From positions 5,299,501 through 5,363,500 of the forward strand of contig JAPTOF010000012.1 of assembly GCA_028554755.1 (NCBI GenBank): 64,000 nucleotides of DNA, given 5' to 3'. The notes below the pieces were generated by a model. The model was given only the letters and a program-made list of their open reading frames with translations. It made no database searches and had not been told where the DNA came from. The stretch is from Cordia subcordata. Taxonomy: Eukaryota; Streptophyta; Magnoliopsida; Boraginales; Cordiaceae. How positions within the stretch are numbered: position 1 is the stretch's first letter; each line of letters opens with the position of its first letter. Shown here piece by piece: positions 47,901-61,033 of this stretch. A program made the translations under genes and the position numbers.

Positions 47901-50900
47901 TTCCATCACGTGACAACTCATACTGCTCAAGAATGGGCTGAAACTTTTGTAAGGTTCGTGGAAGCTACAATGATGAAACGATGATATCATACTCCATTAA
48001 TTTTAATGGTGTGTGGGTTCTTTTTCTATTACATGCATGAAAAACTGATCATCGAAAAGGATATATAGGAAAAATTATTATGTCAGAACTGGAAATCAGC
48101 ACCAAAGTATGTGCACACCTTCTGAGATTTATTATTGTTTCTTGTTATGAAACTCTTGGTTCTAGCATGCATATGCTTACTTATCTTTCTTGCACCTGTT
48201 CCCCACATATTGCCCTACATGTTAGTTACTGATTTTCAGTTCTCAATTCAAAGATTAGAATAATTTGCAATTACTTATAATGAATTATCTTCATTGTGAG
48301 CTATGTATATTGTTTTTGCAGTGAACTAAATGATACCGTTATTGAGGCTCAGCAGAGAATAAAGAAAGTTCCTCCACGACTTAATGTCAGTGATGCTGTC
48401 AATCGCTACTTGCAGTCTAGGAATCGGTTACTTATACTGGTATCAACCACTTCTTTTGGTCTAACTGCCATAAATTTGCTACTTAAGAGCAACAATTTAC
48501 TGATTTCTTCACAATTATTCTTGGTGGATTAATGAAATATCATTTGTAAATTGTTTTGCCAATGAAGTGACAAAGGGTGGTGGTTGTATATCCTCCACTG
48601 TTACCTTCTGTAAACATCAAGATCCACTATCATTTTCCGGAGTGTGAGTACTAAACCAATGTCCATAGCAAAACAGGAATACATTCACTGTAGACTTCTG
48701 CTGGAATTTATCTGATCAATTAACAAGAAATGTTCTCCATTTGCTGAAGATTCCTATCTGTGTCACTCTCCTGCTAGATTATTCTCTCATTCTTCAGCTG
48801 CCTGTAGTATAAACCCTGCTCTAAAGCCTTTCAAACAGGCCTAACCTGCTCTACTTCTTGTACTAACCAGTGCTGATGAGTAATTTGACTGTCAAAGCAA
48901 ATCAGCAGAACAAGATAAACTTTTTCATGGTTTTGTTTCAGAAAAACCAACTGGTAGGTAAGCCAATGAAACTTCTTTCTGCTGTCTTTTTAATGATTTG
49001 AAAAACAGGGTTTCAATGCTGCACTGACTGAACCAGTCGACACTCCTGGTAGAAGAGGTGGTGATCAAATCAGAGAAATGGAGCTAAAGTTGCATCCCGA
49101 GCTGAAAAGACCACTGACAGTGCTTTGTAGTGACCCGACGACAACAATTGTTGTCCTCAGTGGAAGTGACAGAAATGTCTTAGATATAGTAATGTGCCCA
49201 TCTCTACATCAGTCCTTTCTACGCTTATCATATTGATTTCTCAAATAAATGCCTTTTTGCAGAACTTCAGTGATTACAATATGTGGTTAGCCGCAGAGAA
49301 TGGGATGTTTTTACGGTCCACAAAAGGAGAATGGATGACAACAATGCCAGAACATTTAAATATGGATTGGGTTGACAGTGTGAAGGTATGGGCAACTGCG
49401 TACTATGTCTGTTTTGAGTATTTCAGCCTTTTCTCTCTCTTAATTATCTGGTTCTCATTGACAATTTCTCAGCACGTATTTGAGTACTTCACTGAAAGGA
49501 CACCACGATCTCACTTTGAACTCCGTGAAACCTCACTTGTATGGAATTACAAGTATGCAGGTAGTCTAACTCTAAAATCAAGCTGATCTTATTGTGTCTC
49601 TCCTGCTCAATTCATTATTGCATATCCCTATGACCTTGATATTTCAGATGTTGAATTTGGAAGACTCCAAGCCAGAGACATGTTGCAACATTTATGGACA
49701 GGCCCAATTTCTAATGCATCTCTAGATGTTGTCCAAGGAAGCCGTTCAGTTGAGGTGCGAGCAGTTGGTGTTACAAAGGTGAATAGATTTACTAATGGCT
49801 GCGCCTTATTTTGTTTTTGACTTAAAATCTGTTAATGGCTGTATTCACAAAAATGTTTACTGCGTATCCTTTCCGATCTTATCTTTTAACAAATACAGGG
49901 AGCAGCAATTGATCGCATCTTAGGAGAGATTGTTCATAGTAAAGCCATCTCCACCCCAATTGATTATGTGTTGTGCATAGGTCATTTTCTAGGCAAGGTA
50001 TACCTTCCAACCCTTCTTAATTACTGCATTGGTACGAAACAACTATTGCTTCTTTTATTTTTCTGGCTACATAGTATGGATGCTTACGTCTTATTGATAT
50101 GGCTGTTGCTATCTCCTTTCTGTCGTATACATTTCAGCTGGTTATCCATGCTTTTAACCACTGTGACAGGGTTTCTTGTCTGAATTACACATGCCCAGAA
50201 CAATGAATTCCAATATTTTCATTTGCATTTTTGTGTTCGTGTATTTTAATTGGGTTGGTTATTAATTAGTTATGGCCGAGTTAGTGATCAATGATTAACA
50301 AAACAGACTTTCTGTAAGCAACGAGATCCAGAATTTCATGGATTTGAGCATAAATGTGGCTTTGGACCATAGAAATGCTCATGTTGGCATGTCAGTGTTG
50401 TTCCATATATTACCCAAAAACCAATAAAGCTATGTTCTCTTTTTTTCTCCCCTCCTGTCCGGCCAAGGCTATAGCAACCTTCTTTCTTCAGGAAGCAGGT
50501 TGAAATTGATTAGTTTCTGCAAAGGTTAGTTTTGTTCATCGCTGATCGATAATTGTAGCTCAATGTGCTGCCATATTTTTGCAGAATTACGTAAGATTTT
50601 CAATAAATTAGTTAACATTCTTCAGTGTCCTCCTCCAGTAGATACTGAACAAGATGTTACTTTGTATGCTGTAGTACACATTACATATTCTGCTTCTTAG
50701 ACTATTTCTTCTTCCCTTCAGGATGAGGATGTCTACACATTCTTTGAGCCAGAGCTTCCATCTGATGCCAATGGCATTCCGAGAGCAAAGGTAACTGATG
50801 CTATAAGGTCAAGTCCAAAGCCGTCTCCAAACAGCAGAAGCAGCTTGAAATCATCGCTGACTAAGAATCGATCCACGGCCAACTCAGAGAGAAAAGCTTC

Positions 50901-51096
50901 CAACCACGCCTCCGGAGGCGAGCGAAGACCACCAGCAGAAAGTACTTCATGGAACGTGCTCGATCTGAAAAAGGAGAACTACTTCTCTTGTGCAGTTGGT
51001 AGGACTCGTACGAATGCTAGGTATCTCCTGAATACATCTGATGATGTCGTCGCATTCCTGAAGGAGCTGAGCGAATCATCGTTGTCAAGCCCATAG
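38968..51096 (+). CDS. TPS1: Trehalose-6-phosphate synthase, class I (TPS1 type)
   Basis: CDS join(38968..39349, 39439..39536, 39699..40087, 41254..41368, 41544..41645, 43107..43257, 44165..44253, 45260..45308, 46442..46542, 47766..47953, 48322..48439, 49009..49188, 49263..49385, 49473..49560, 49648..49778, 49899..49997, 50722..51096), 925 aa. It makes trehalose-6-phosphate, a sugar-status signal, from UDP-glucose and glucose-6-phosphate. A plant class I N-terminal extension carries [12 protein letters not shown] (residues 17-28), the autoinhibitory-type motif. The GT20 domain (about 92-565) keeps ANRLP (98-102), WCHDYH (234-239) and RLDMIKG (R369, K374). The phosphatase-like domain reads [10 protein letters not shown] (594-603), lacking the catalytic DxDxT aspartates, as in other plant TPS1. 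The last exon has a Ser-rich linker and [16 protein letters not shown]. The ATG at 38968 matches the family N-terminus MPGNK. Confidence 0.96.
40560..40830 (+). mobile_element. Copia-like LTR end / primer-binding-site remnant in TPS1 intron 3
   Basis: TGGTATCAGAG at 40720-40730 matches the initiator-Met-tRNA primer site found just inside most plant Copia LTRs. It follows a CT-rich, LTR-like tail. Only a fragment is present, with no coding part seen. Confidence 0.4.
44399..45002. repeat. About 307-bp tandem duplication in TPS1 intron 7
   Basis: Copy 1 is 44399-44705 and copy 2 starts at 44706. Both open CCATTAAGAAYGTCCATTGG and later share GTTTCTTCACTATATGTGCA and CAGCTAGTSTAAGAAA. Copy 2 ends with AAGGAAAATGTCGTCTG. 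Several substitutions and small indels separate them, so the event is older than the HEI10 intron duplication. Confidence 0.8.
46842..46947. repeat. 53-bp tandem duplication in TPS1 intron 9
   Basis: Copies at 46842-46894 and 46895-46947 share AAGTCATTGCTCYGACTGGA and TCATGTTTGGGTGTTTYGGG, with about three differences. Confidence 0.85.
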
Positions 51097-52762
51097 CCTT
51101 CTAGTTGAAAAGTGCAAATCTACTGCATCTTGCAATGCATCTTAGTTTGGGAATCCAGATTTCATATTCTGGAATTTAAAGCCATGTAGAGCTGAGGATT
51201 TTCTTTACATTCTTAAGATGTCATTTAAGCTTGAGAAACCACAGAAAATGTCTTTGGTTTTAGTAACTTCAGAGCATTTGAATCTCAATATCTTAAATAA
51301 ACTAGAAACATCATATATGGAAGCATTGTTTTGTTAGTCAAGCGAGAGTTAGATGCCAAACTTTTGCTGGATTGGAACTGCTTACATGTCACCCTCCTTT
51401 GTCCTGTTTACAGCTCTCGTCTCTCATGCAGGAAAGTTACATGTAAACGAGACCTTCGGTGGATCGAGTTGTGTTGTTAGATTCATATTACCGATCCTAG
51501 TTAGTAGAATAAAACTTGGCTCGACTTGGTCTAAATTTGTATAGTCGATCTCACCTAGTAGTGTAACACTTGGGGTCCGTTTGGATTAGTTTTTTTTAAA
51601 AGTACTTTTTTTAACAGTTTCTGAAAATATGTATATATTTTTAACTACTTCAGAGTTTTAACTTTTTTAGAAGTTAAATTAAATAATTATTGTAAATTTA
51701 ATGTAACTTTTTTTTGGAAAAAGAAATAATTTTTTCTTAAAAAAAAAATCAATTCAAATAGGCCCTTGGTCTAATTTGGTCAAGTCATTCAAACAGGGGC
51801 ATAGGTATGCTCGAATGGATTGTCTCATCCAATTATTTTGTCTTTCTTCTATCAATCTCAATACTATTTAAAAGTAATTTAAGCTGAGAGATTCTTTTTC
51901 TTTTCCTTGCTTTTTTTTTTTTGGATAAAATGTTTACTAGTGTGATTAACATTTTCTAATATCATCAATTATATAGCAATTAAAATTGTCAACAATGAAA
52001 ATGAATGATGTCAGATCAGCAGAGCACTCACTTTCGATAACGTTACACAACGAAGTAATATCTGAGTGTAATATTCACCTAAAACATCCGCTCTCATATT
52101 CACCAAAAAAAAAAAAGCAAAAAAAAAAAATTGAAGCACATAATTGTTTTCATAATTGAAAGAATTTGTTTTCCCCTATTCTTTTTTGGGTCAAAGAAGG
52201 AAGAAATACTAAATAAATTCAGTTTAATAATCCGTGAATGACCAGAAATTTCCTTGAAAGCAAGAAACAAGTCAACAACAATTGGGAACACTACATTAAG
52301 TTGGCCCACACCAATGAGTCGTGAAAACCACCTCTTGCAAAATAATAATGTTAATGTATAATAAATCATAATAAATCTAACCCTTCATCAAACTCCGCGT
52401 ATAGTAAGAGCTTCGCGCAATATACGCCCATTTGTATAAATAAATTAATTAAGCATCAACTTAAGAAAGGGTGCATTATTTTTAAGAGCTGATTGTTGAT
52501 TAAATTTCATGACAAAAATATATATAATGAATTGCTAAAATTACACCCAGACACAACACAATAGGAACAGCCATAGTTTCTATAACAAAGTAAACTCTAA
52601 AGATTATAAAGGATAAGTAGAGCAATCCTAAAGTCTATCTAGGCTCTAAAACAATAAAAATAATAAGCCCCAAGCTACAAATGAATATTGATTAAGACCA
52701 ACTAAAATACAGAAGCAGATAGATTAATGCAATGCCTTAGTATCAGCCCGCACTTATTTTGC
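51097..52762. other. Convergent 3' region between TPS1 and RHM
   Basis: TPS1 3' UTR follows the stop for a few hundred bases, and the RHM 3' UTR on the minus strand probably occupies about 52550-52762. A MITE lies at 51573-51765. No gene is seen between the two 3' ends. Confidence 0.45.
51573..51765. mobile_element. Tourist-like MITE copy 6
   Basis: Begins GGGTCCGTTTGGATTAG and ends TCAATTCAAATAGGCCC. It is flanked by TTG at 51570-51572 and 51766-51768. Confidence 0.8.
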
Positions 52763-54870
52763 TTAGGTTTTCTTGTTTGGTTCAAAAACATACTTGATCA
52801 ATGATTCTTTGATCGGTAGCAACTCAGGGAATTCCTTCTTCAACTTCGACGCGTCCATCTCATTGTTGCTTCTAGGAGCAACAATCACCTTGGCCTGCTC
52901 CTCTAGAGTGAAGTTAACCCATGTGAATTCTGGGTTTATGTACTTCTTGTACATCTCCAAGATCTCATTGTGGCTCACGACCCCGGGATTTGTGAAGTTC
53001 CATATGCCCCTGAGGTTGCGCTTCGCCATCTCAATTGAGATAGGAAGGAGCTCATCCAAAATGGTCATACTGTTCGGAATGTTAACCACCTTATTGTAGC
53101 GAGAAATCTTGGTAATAAAATTGCGTGGGTTGTTGAGATCTGAAGATATTGGCATTCGGACTCTGAGGGTGCAGACATTGTCATATTCTTTCAACAACTC
53201 CTCAACCTGTTTAAATACGTAAGTAGAATTTATAAAAGACGGCTCTTTCAATACAAACGGATGTAACTATTAATGAGGAAAAGCTAAAAACTTACCATCG
53301 CCTTGGTCTTCGAATAGAAAGAACCAGTGAAGTTAGGTTTGTCCTCCTCTTTAAACCCGACGCCAGAACCTTCTGGATGTGCTTTATCATATTCAAATAT
53401 ACATCCAGTGGCGAAATTCATCACCAGGATACCATGCTCTCTGCATACATCTGCTAAGTTTAGCGTACCAGCAACATTGGTGCGAATCGTTTCAGTTTTA
53501 TGACTTTCACACCAGTCAACATTGGGTCTACCAGTTACACCAGCAGCATTAAAAACATGTGTGGGCTTAACAGAATAGATGTCTGCCGAAAGTTGTGCAC
53601 GATCCTCCAGACGCCCCTTTCCATACTCAAACGGGATCCCCCGTTTTTCGCATAACTTGCCAAGCAGACCGCCAATCCACCCAGTCCTACCATAGATCAA
53701 AAACTTATAGGGCGGTTTCTTAGGTGAGTTTGCGCTTTTAGAAACTGGGACCACCATTCGGGTCTGGTTGGAATTTCCCAACAACATAGGAAGTTCGGAA
53801 TCATTTTTACCAGACCCATCAACATACCTTTCTACTCCACCAGGCATCATCAGCATTCTCGGGTGAGGAAGCAATGCTCCAGCAACATCTCCCCACCAAT
53901 CAGGGTTCTTGAGGTACCAGTCCATTGTCTTTTTCAAACCCTCCTCCCATGTGGTCCTTTCTGCCCAGCCCAAGTTCTTCAACTTCTGATCATCCAGGAA
54001 ATATCTCTGATCATTAAATGGCCTGTTCTCGACAAACTCAATGCTTTTTTCTGAATCCATAGAGAATAGTTTGCAAACGTCTTTGGCAACATCAATTACT
54101 CTCCTCTCCTTCTTAGTACCAACATTATACACGTGACCAACCTCTCCCTTGTGGAGGATGACTTCAAATGCCTCTGCAACATCCTCACAGTAGAGATAAC
54201 TTCGAACATTGGAGCCATCCCCATGAATAGGAAGAGGCTTTCCTCTCATGGCTAAAAGTATGAACTTTGGGATTAACTTCTCTGGGAATTGATTGGGACC
54301 ATAGACATTGTTTCCTCGTGTGGTTATAACAGGTAAACCATAGGACCTTCCATAAGCCATGACTAGCATTTCAGCTCCAGCTTTAGTAGCTGAATAAGGA
54401 TTTGTAGGGAGAAGTTGAGAGGCTTCATGATTTCCCACGACAGCATCCTCATCGGTCTCACCATAAACTTCATCTGTGCTTACATGGATGAACCTTCTGA
54501 TCTGGCCAGTAACTTTGCAAGCCTCTAGTAGGACATGGGTACCATAAATATTGTTCTTGGTGAACTCAAAGCTGTTACCAAAAGAGTTATCTACATGGGT
54601 CTGGGCTGCAAAGTGCATTATTGTATCAATTGACTCAGTGATGAGGAGGTAGTTGACAAGATCTGCACTTGCAATATCCCCCTTAACAAACTTAAAGTTA
54701 GGGGATGATCGAGAGGGATTGAGATTCTTAAGATTTGAACAGTAGTCAAGCTTGTCAAGGACAACAATCTTGTACTCAGGATGATTTCGGACAAGCCGGT
54801 TTGCAACATGAGATGCAATAAATCCAGCTGCCCCCGTAATGAGGATATTCTTAGGGGTGTGTGTTGCCAT
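52763..54870 (-). CDS. RHM: UDP-rhamnose synthase (RHM), trifunctional
   Basis: complement(join(52763..53206, 53296..54870)), 672 aa, near the 670 aa usual for plant RHM. It converts UDP-glucose to UDP-L-rhamnose in the cytosol, for pectin and flavonoid glycosides. The N-terminal 4,6-dehydratase domain has a TGAAGFIASH nucleotide site (12-21), TDEVYG (132-137) and the catalytic pair Y159/K163 (YSATK). The C-terminal epimerase/reductase domain has IYGRTGWIGG (392-401) and Y519/K523 (YSKTK). The single coding intron falls two residues after K523. Whether it is RHM1, RHM2 or RHM3 in Arabidopsis terms cannot be told by eye. The start is in the context ACATAATGG. Confidence 0.96.
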
Positions 54871-56190
54871 TATGTGGTGCAGTCCCTTCTATCTACAAAG
54901 AATAAAATTTAGGTTTAGATTCATAAATCTAGCAGAAACCATACATAATTTACGTGAAGTAAGCAACTTTCTTTACCAAATCAAGGGCAATCATTCACCT
55001 GGAGCAAGAGCAAAGAATCATTATATAAATATTAACTAAAAGATGGACTTCAGAGCCTTCCAATATATGACCAGATAATATCCATTTATATCCATAACCA
55101 GACATGAAAATAAGTACATACTAATCATTTCATCACTTGGCAAGTAAACTATTGCTATGCTTCGGCAAGGCCTCGTGCCTATGGCACTGACAGAAGAGAT
55201 CACGCTCAGAGGACCAATTGTGTAATTAAATCCATATAGCCGATTCTAGTTAGGGGGGCAAGTATTGATTTGATATTAAACTATCATTCTGAGAACTAAA
55301 AACTGTTACATTAATCCGTTTAGTTTAAATTGCAACTTTCAAATATTATACTTAATTAGCCATTCTTCCGTCTTTCTATAGTAATATAGCCAAGGTGTCT
55401 ACTTCACTATGACTAAACAAAAACCAAACGAGATAGTAAATCAAAGCATAGATTTCATTGAAACGCGAATGAGTTATTATAAGATCACAAAGTACTATCA
55501 GCATTTATATAAGATCAGCACATAATAGCATCCAAATCAAATTTCACCTAGAATCAACATAATCAAACAAAACAATTCAACATAGATCCACGAAAATCAA
55601 CCTAGTAATATCGGATCTAATACGCTATTTTGCACCCCGAAATCAAACTAACCCAACCCGAATTAGCAAATCACAATATATCCAACACCCCAAAATGTCA
55701 AGTCTGCACACAAATACATATAAAAATATACATATAAAAATACACATGACCCAGATGTCACAGGTTCGAGCTATACAAAGAGAAGGCTTTCGCACTATAG
55801 ATCTCTACGATCACGTACTTTTTATGCCTAGAAACACACCCTATATACGCATATGCATATGGTGTTAGATCTGGACCAAATAAAGCAATGCCTATGAGAT
55901 AACATTCAAAATGGATCTTATCAAAATTAAACAAATTCATTAACAGATCTAAGCAAAATGAGAAGAAATACCCGGGTCATAATTCACATCATAAACAAAA
56001 TTTATCAAACTAAAAACGACGAATTTTTCTTCTTTTTCTTTAAAATTTTTTTTGCATAAGATCACTTACAGGTGCAATCAAGATGAAGAATCAAAACCCA
56101 AAACTCTGGAGACAGAAAGAACGAAAGAGATAGTGAGAGAGAAATGATTCAGACAAGTGTAATGAAGAAAGAATAGAGACCCGAGAAGCA
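54871..56190 (-). other. RHM 5' leader, leader intron
   Basis: On the minus strand a CT-rich leader exon (about 56180-56070) ends before GTAAGT (56069-56064). The acceptor TTTGTAG lies just above 54893, giving an intron of about 1.18 kb and a short second leader exon of 22 bases before the ATG. No upstream ATG is seen in the second leader exon. Confidence 0.5.
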
Positions 56191-56211
56191 AGGGGAGTCA
56201 AGCATCCACTC

Positions 56212-56219
56212 TATATATA
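56212..56219 (-). promoter_or_regulatory. Candidate RHM TATA box
   Basis: TATATATA followed by GAG on the minus strand, about 30 bases upstream of the inferred start of the CT-rich leader. It borders a (GT)n/(TA)n microsatellite (56220-56254), so the match could be fortuitous. Confidence 0.4.
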
Positions 56220-56254
56220 CGTGTGTGTGTATATATATATATGTGTGTGTGTGT
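56220..56254. repeat. (GT)n/(TA)n microsatellite
   Basis: Alternating GT and TA dinucleotides just upstream of the RHM promoter. Confidence 0.85.
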
Positions 56255-56259
56255 ACTCA

Positions 56260-57790
56260 TGCGGCTTGCATTAGCAGCGTTTTTGAAGGAATTTTTTGAG
56301 GGAGATGGGATCTAATCATGGGTTTCGTGATCGTCTTGGAGATAGCTTTTATAGCATGTGAAATCATGGGTGTGCGTGTATATGTACACACGTATACTAG
56401 TAGTAGTTTTTTTTTTTTTGGGGGGGGGGTTCAAATATTAGTAATAGTTGGAGTTAATTTTTCTCTCCCTTCTCAAATTCTTTCTCATGTGTATTAGTCG
56501 TTTTATCCGGGATCAGAATCCTATCATATCAATGCGTTTGTTAAGTCGAAGCCAAATTCCTCTCTCCTTGCTCTTTTTAAGTAATTTTTTCGAAATAATA
56601 ACCGATATTTAGAAATTAGAATTTATAGAATAACATATTAATATTATCATTTTTAAAAAACCTTATCCTGATAGCATACAGTTGTTACACAAGAAGTGAG
56701 TAATGGCTCTACATTCTATTGATAAGTGTCACTACACTTCATATACTATACTGTACGTACTCAAATATGGATCATTACCAACTCAAACATAAGTAGCTCA
56801 GAAGAAAAAAAAAATATCTCTCTCTCAATTTGAAAGAATATATGTAGACATTCGTTGCTCTGCTTCGTGGAGGTTGCAGCCACCATATGCGATACCTAAC
56901 TTCTCCAACCACTTCGTGTCAAATCCAATCAAAAACTCGTTTGCGTTGATTTTTTCTTTTTAAAGAAGAAATATTTTTTTAATAATTTTTAAACAATATT
57001 TTAAGCTCAACTTTTTAACTCTTAGGGGAAAAAAAAGTTAAAATTAAACTTTTTAGAAAAATTAACTTTTTTTTAAAACTAATTCAAATGCTTGTTACAA
57101 AATTAAATTATTTTTTCAAAAAGAGAAAAGTGATTGTACGTGGAAAGAAAAATCTCGCTAGGCCCTTGGCTTTTTCAAAATTAAAATTTGTTTCCTTTTC
57201 AATATAACTAGTTTATGGACCACACCTTGTAGTGTTTGGCATGATTAGTTATCTTTGTGTGATTAGGGATGGTAATGCAATTGCAAATTTCCTTGCTAAT
57301 CCGACTTTTGACATATGCAAGGTCGAGATCTTTTGCAAAGAAGATCTTTTAGTACTATTATAAGATTTGATACAAAGTGATAAATTAAGGCTTCTATATA
57401 TTAAGCGTTAGTTGTGTTTGGTTTTTTCGATTAAGTTTCACTGCCCTAAGTACGCCCTGTAATTTCTTTCTTATATCTAAGATAAAATATAATGTGTGTT
57501 TCGGTGCCTAATAGTAGCAATCTTAGGAGACACAACTTTCTTAAACAAGATTATAACAAGTTAGAAAACAAATATATGCATTTTGTAATTATAATTTATT
57601 TGATAACCTTTTTAGTTGATGAAATTGTAGAAAGATGTGTGGTACCTAGACCCAAGCTTGCACACAAAAGGATTGAGTGATGGAGAAAGGCAGGTGAGGT
57701 ACAGGTTGGTAACAAAAATGTAGAGCATGAAGCTACATAAAATTTTACATTCTGAGTGATTTTAAAGACATATACATTGCCAGAAATAAA
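56260..57790. other. Intergenic region upstream of RHM
   Basis: Contains a T/G homopolymer tract (about 56408-56430) and a decayed Tourist-like MITE at about 56935-57165. No gene is supported. Confidence 0.4.
56935..57165. mobile_element. Tourist-like MITE, decayed copy
   Basis: The right end is TAGGCCC followed by TTG. The left end is degraded (CTCGTTTGCGTTGATTTTTT). The interior has the same A/T-run palindromic pattern as the other copies. Confidence 0.5.
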
Positions 57791-57794
57791 TACT

Positions 57795-58110
57795 TGTCAT
57801 GTCGTGGCAGCTCAGGCCACGTATCCATCAGACCTGCCCGAGATTGGGATTAACAACCAGACTTAACAGAGCCCGTCATTACCTGAGAAATAATAGACAT
57901 CCCAAGGGAACACATCTCTTGCCACACATCCCCAAGATCCTATAAATAGACCATCTACACTGAAAGCAAGGTAAGTCGTCATTACCCAATATAGCAACCC
58001 TATTTCGTATACATATTATCTTCTATATATCACCCCTACTAACTTAAGTATTAGAGAACTCTTTAGCTGATATCACATTGGTACCTAGCTCGTTTTTGCT
58101 TGCAAATTAA
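57795..58110 (+). mobile_element. LTR-like fragment of a Gypsy-type retrotransposon
   Basis: The segment has a TGTCGTGGCAGCTCAGGCCA-like start, CCTATAAATAG at about 57950, and an end region with GAGAACTCTTTAGCTGA followed by CATTGGTACC. This order is typical of plant Gypsy (Tat-type) LTRs ahead of the primer site. No paired LTR is seen. The assignment is by pattern only. Confidence 0.4.
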
Positions 58111-58122
58111 CATCATCGGAGC

Positions 58123-58572
58123 TTGAATCTAGGAGTATTATCTGATTCATTACCGGATCAATTGATATGCAGACTTTTACCCTTGTGGGGTGGGGTTTGG
58201 TTGAATGAGTCCCATATGGTGCATAATAGTGTTGTTTGTGACTTGGTGTTGCAAGCGCTGGCTTTAAGATTTACATGTGCTATGGCACAACAATGTGGCT
58301 TTAACTCTAGGACTATCAAATGTGATAACATTGCGTTTGTTCAAGGTTTTACTTTGCGGTCTATATTGTGTTAGACATTGAAGTTCCTTGTAGATGATGC
58401 ATGGTCTCGTCTTCTTGGAGCATGTTCTTGGATCGTCACCCCCGTGCCACAGAGTACTATTAAGGTTGCTGGTTGGCTTACAAGGAACATTAGACGAGGT
58501 TCACTCCCTTCTGAGTGTCTTGAGGGTCTGAATGGCTTTTTAATATATTTAACTTTGTTTGCATTGCACTAG
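58123..58572 (+). pseudogene. Possible RNase H-like (RVT_3) retroelement fragment
   Basis: Two adjoining frames read LQALALRFTCAMAQQCGF then IKCDN, and later SWIVTPVPQSTIKVAGWL. The spacing and pattern resemble the plant RNase H-like domain of LINE-derived proteins (ALALR..., CDN, then V..R.N.vA..L). A stop at 58372-58374 separates them, so the region is broken. No reverse transcriptase is attached. It may equally be unrelated. Confidence 0.3.
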
Positions 58573-58599
58573 TACAGGCTACTTATATTGTTGTAACTT

Positions 58600-61030
58600 G
58601 TTTTACTATAATATATATCTATTTTGTTTTTTTTTTAAAGCTATCAATTTTGATTTTTCCAAAATTACTTTTTTACAAAAATTATAACGAAAAAAACATT
58701 TTTAAAAAGTAATTTCAAACTAACCCACACATAATTCCATGGATGTTCCTGTTTCTTAACTTTGACTATTATAAAATATTAAATCTGAAGAAGAAAAGAT
58801 TTGCCAAAGTTATTTTATTCAGAAGTTATTAGATTCGGGATATCCAATGGGCCATTGGCATTGGTGGCTCATCGAGTCGCTCGACTTGACCCGCTTAAAA
58901 CTAAGCCTGAGACGGGCCCATAGATTGCAGGACAAGACCAATAGGCGGCTGGTCGAATTTCTGGACTGCTAGGCCGGACCGGCCTGTCAAGCTACCGGCT
59001 TGAATCTGGTACGGTTATGGTCTCCGCCCATATTATTAGGATATGTATTATATTTGTAATAATAACTTGAGTTTTCCACTCCCAAATCCCAATGCTATTA
59101 TAATTTCTATAAGTTAATTATTTAAGACTCAATGAACTAATAGCTTAGTACTTGAACTCAAATTTAAACATGGTTAGGAAAAAAAATGGTCCGCCAATTT
59201 CAATTCTCGAACCAAAATAGAAGAAATACCGAGTGAAAAATGTGTAACGCTCCTTCCAAATGGATCTTGGTTTAAATTGATTTACATTAATTTAAAATAT
59301 TTAGTGAATCAATATGATTTTAAGCAGTGTAAATCAATTAATTAAATTTAATAAAATTCCTAACCAATAAGTGAAATCTGATTTTCAGGAAAGGAAAAAA
59401 AAAAGTTGTTCATCTTAATAATTGAGGAGAAGAAAATTTAGAATTGACGGCTAAAGAAGACGTTAAAATTATGCGGGAAATGTGGGGTCAACTTAGACAG
59501 GGATAGTCCACATAAGAATTGACAATCCAATAACACGTTAAAGCGGCATTTAGAATTCTATGTTGTAGAATAAAGAGACCTTCTCTGCCACTAATTTTAG
59601 TTAAAAAAAAAGAATGCATGTTATTACAATGAAATTATTTCATATTAACTTTTTCATCTAGTACGAATCTATCTATATATTATATATAATAGTGTTCATA
59701 TCTTTTAAATAATATTATATATGTCTTTATTTGATGAGTTCTTTTTCTCTCCGAAAATATCGATTATATCTTTTTTCTTTTCATCATTTCCTTATTTTTT
59801 GTGCTTAAATCTCTTATCACTTTATCTTCCCTTAAAACATTTTACATAAAGTAAAAACGTGATTAATGTTAAGAACTCGTCAAAAAATAATTTTTGTAAT
59901 AGATTAATACCGGTTTATTTTAATCACTTATTTCTCCCGTGTGTTGCAAGGATTAAGTTAAAAGCTAATTAGTTTTATTATGATGCACTAGAGTATGTAA
60001 CATAATTTCCAAATTCAATCTTACTTCAATCATATTTGTTATGTAAGATTTATTTCTTCTTTTACTAAGTTCACATCTATACTATATATTAAAACATGTA
60101 TAAAAGGCACCAACATGCTTCTTACCAAAACCAAATTGTCCCATCCGTTGTCACGTGGCATCTTTTTAAAATCTTCGATGGTTTGTCCCATAAACTTTAC
60201 TAGACATGTTCATTCAATTGAACACACACAAAAAAACAAAAAAACTTATGCAAAAAAATAGAAATTTTGTTATTTATTATGTATAAAAATAAGTAAATTA
60301 ACTTTTGACATTTATTTTTTAATTTATTTACAATCTTGATACATAAATATAAAGTGATCCATATAAATAGACAAATAAATATTATTTTTAACTAAATAGA
60401 ACCATTAATTATAATAAATTATCAATTAAGGTAAAGCCATTGTCAATTCTTTTCGAAAAATATAATAAATTATTTATGTTGACACCTACCTTAATTTTAA
60501 TTCCACATCCGAAGTTGCTTATAAGTTATAACAAAGTTAGACGTGAAAAATGTGGTAATCCTATAACCTCAAGACAAGGTGTGCACGACAAAGTTTGACG
60601 TTTTGCGTACGTGGGACGAACTGACCCACCCAAAATAAAATAAATGGGATGCTAGAATTATACTTTTTGACAGAGAGAGATGAAATGCAAATGGACCCAC
60701 GTGAGTTGTCACCCACGTGACACAATTTAACTAGAGAGTGTAAGAGCCTGTTTGGCATTACTTATCTTTACGTAAGCAGAAAATTATTTATAAATAAGTG
60801 ATAGATAAATAGAAAATTTTTAAAATAAAATATATTTATAAACTGGTGATATATTTGATAAATAAGTATTTGTAAATAATTATGTCCGTTAAAATGATTA
60901 AAATTTTTTACTAAATAATATCGTAAAACTATTTAATTTGTAGCGGGGTAAAAAAGTTTCTAGTGATGGTCAAAGAGAAGTACTTATAAACTAAAAAATG
61001 GTATGCATGGCTTGTTTTACTTATAAACAC
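58600..61030. other. Intergenic region upstream of SWEET2
   Basis: AT-rich. It includes a possible MITE fragment at about 58625-58725 and no supported gene. Confidence 0.4.
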
Positions 61031-61033
61031 TTT

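Noticed and set aside
53863..54054. 63-codon ORF (+) over RHM
   Set aside because: It is antisense to the RHM coding exon and is a shadow frame.
55755..55800. Possible SINE (CAGGTTCGAGCT resembling a pol III B box)
   Set aside because: No A-box at the right distance and no clear 3' tail. A single short word is not enough.
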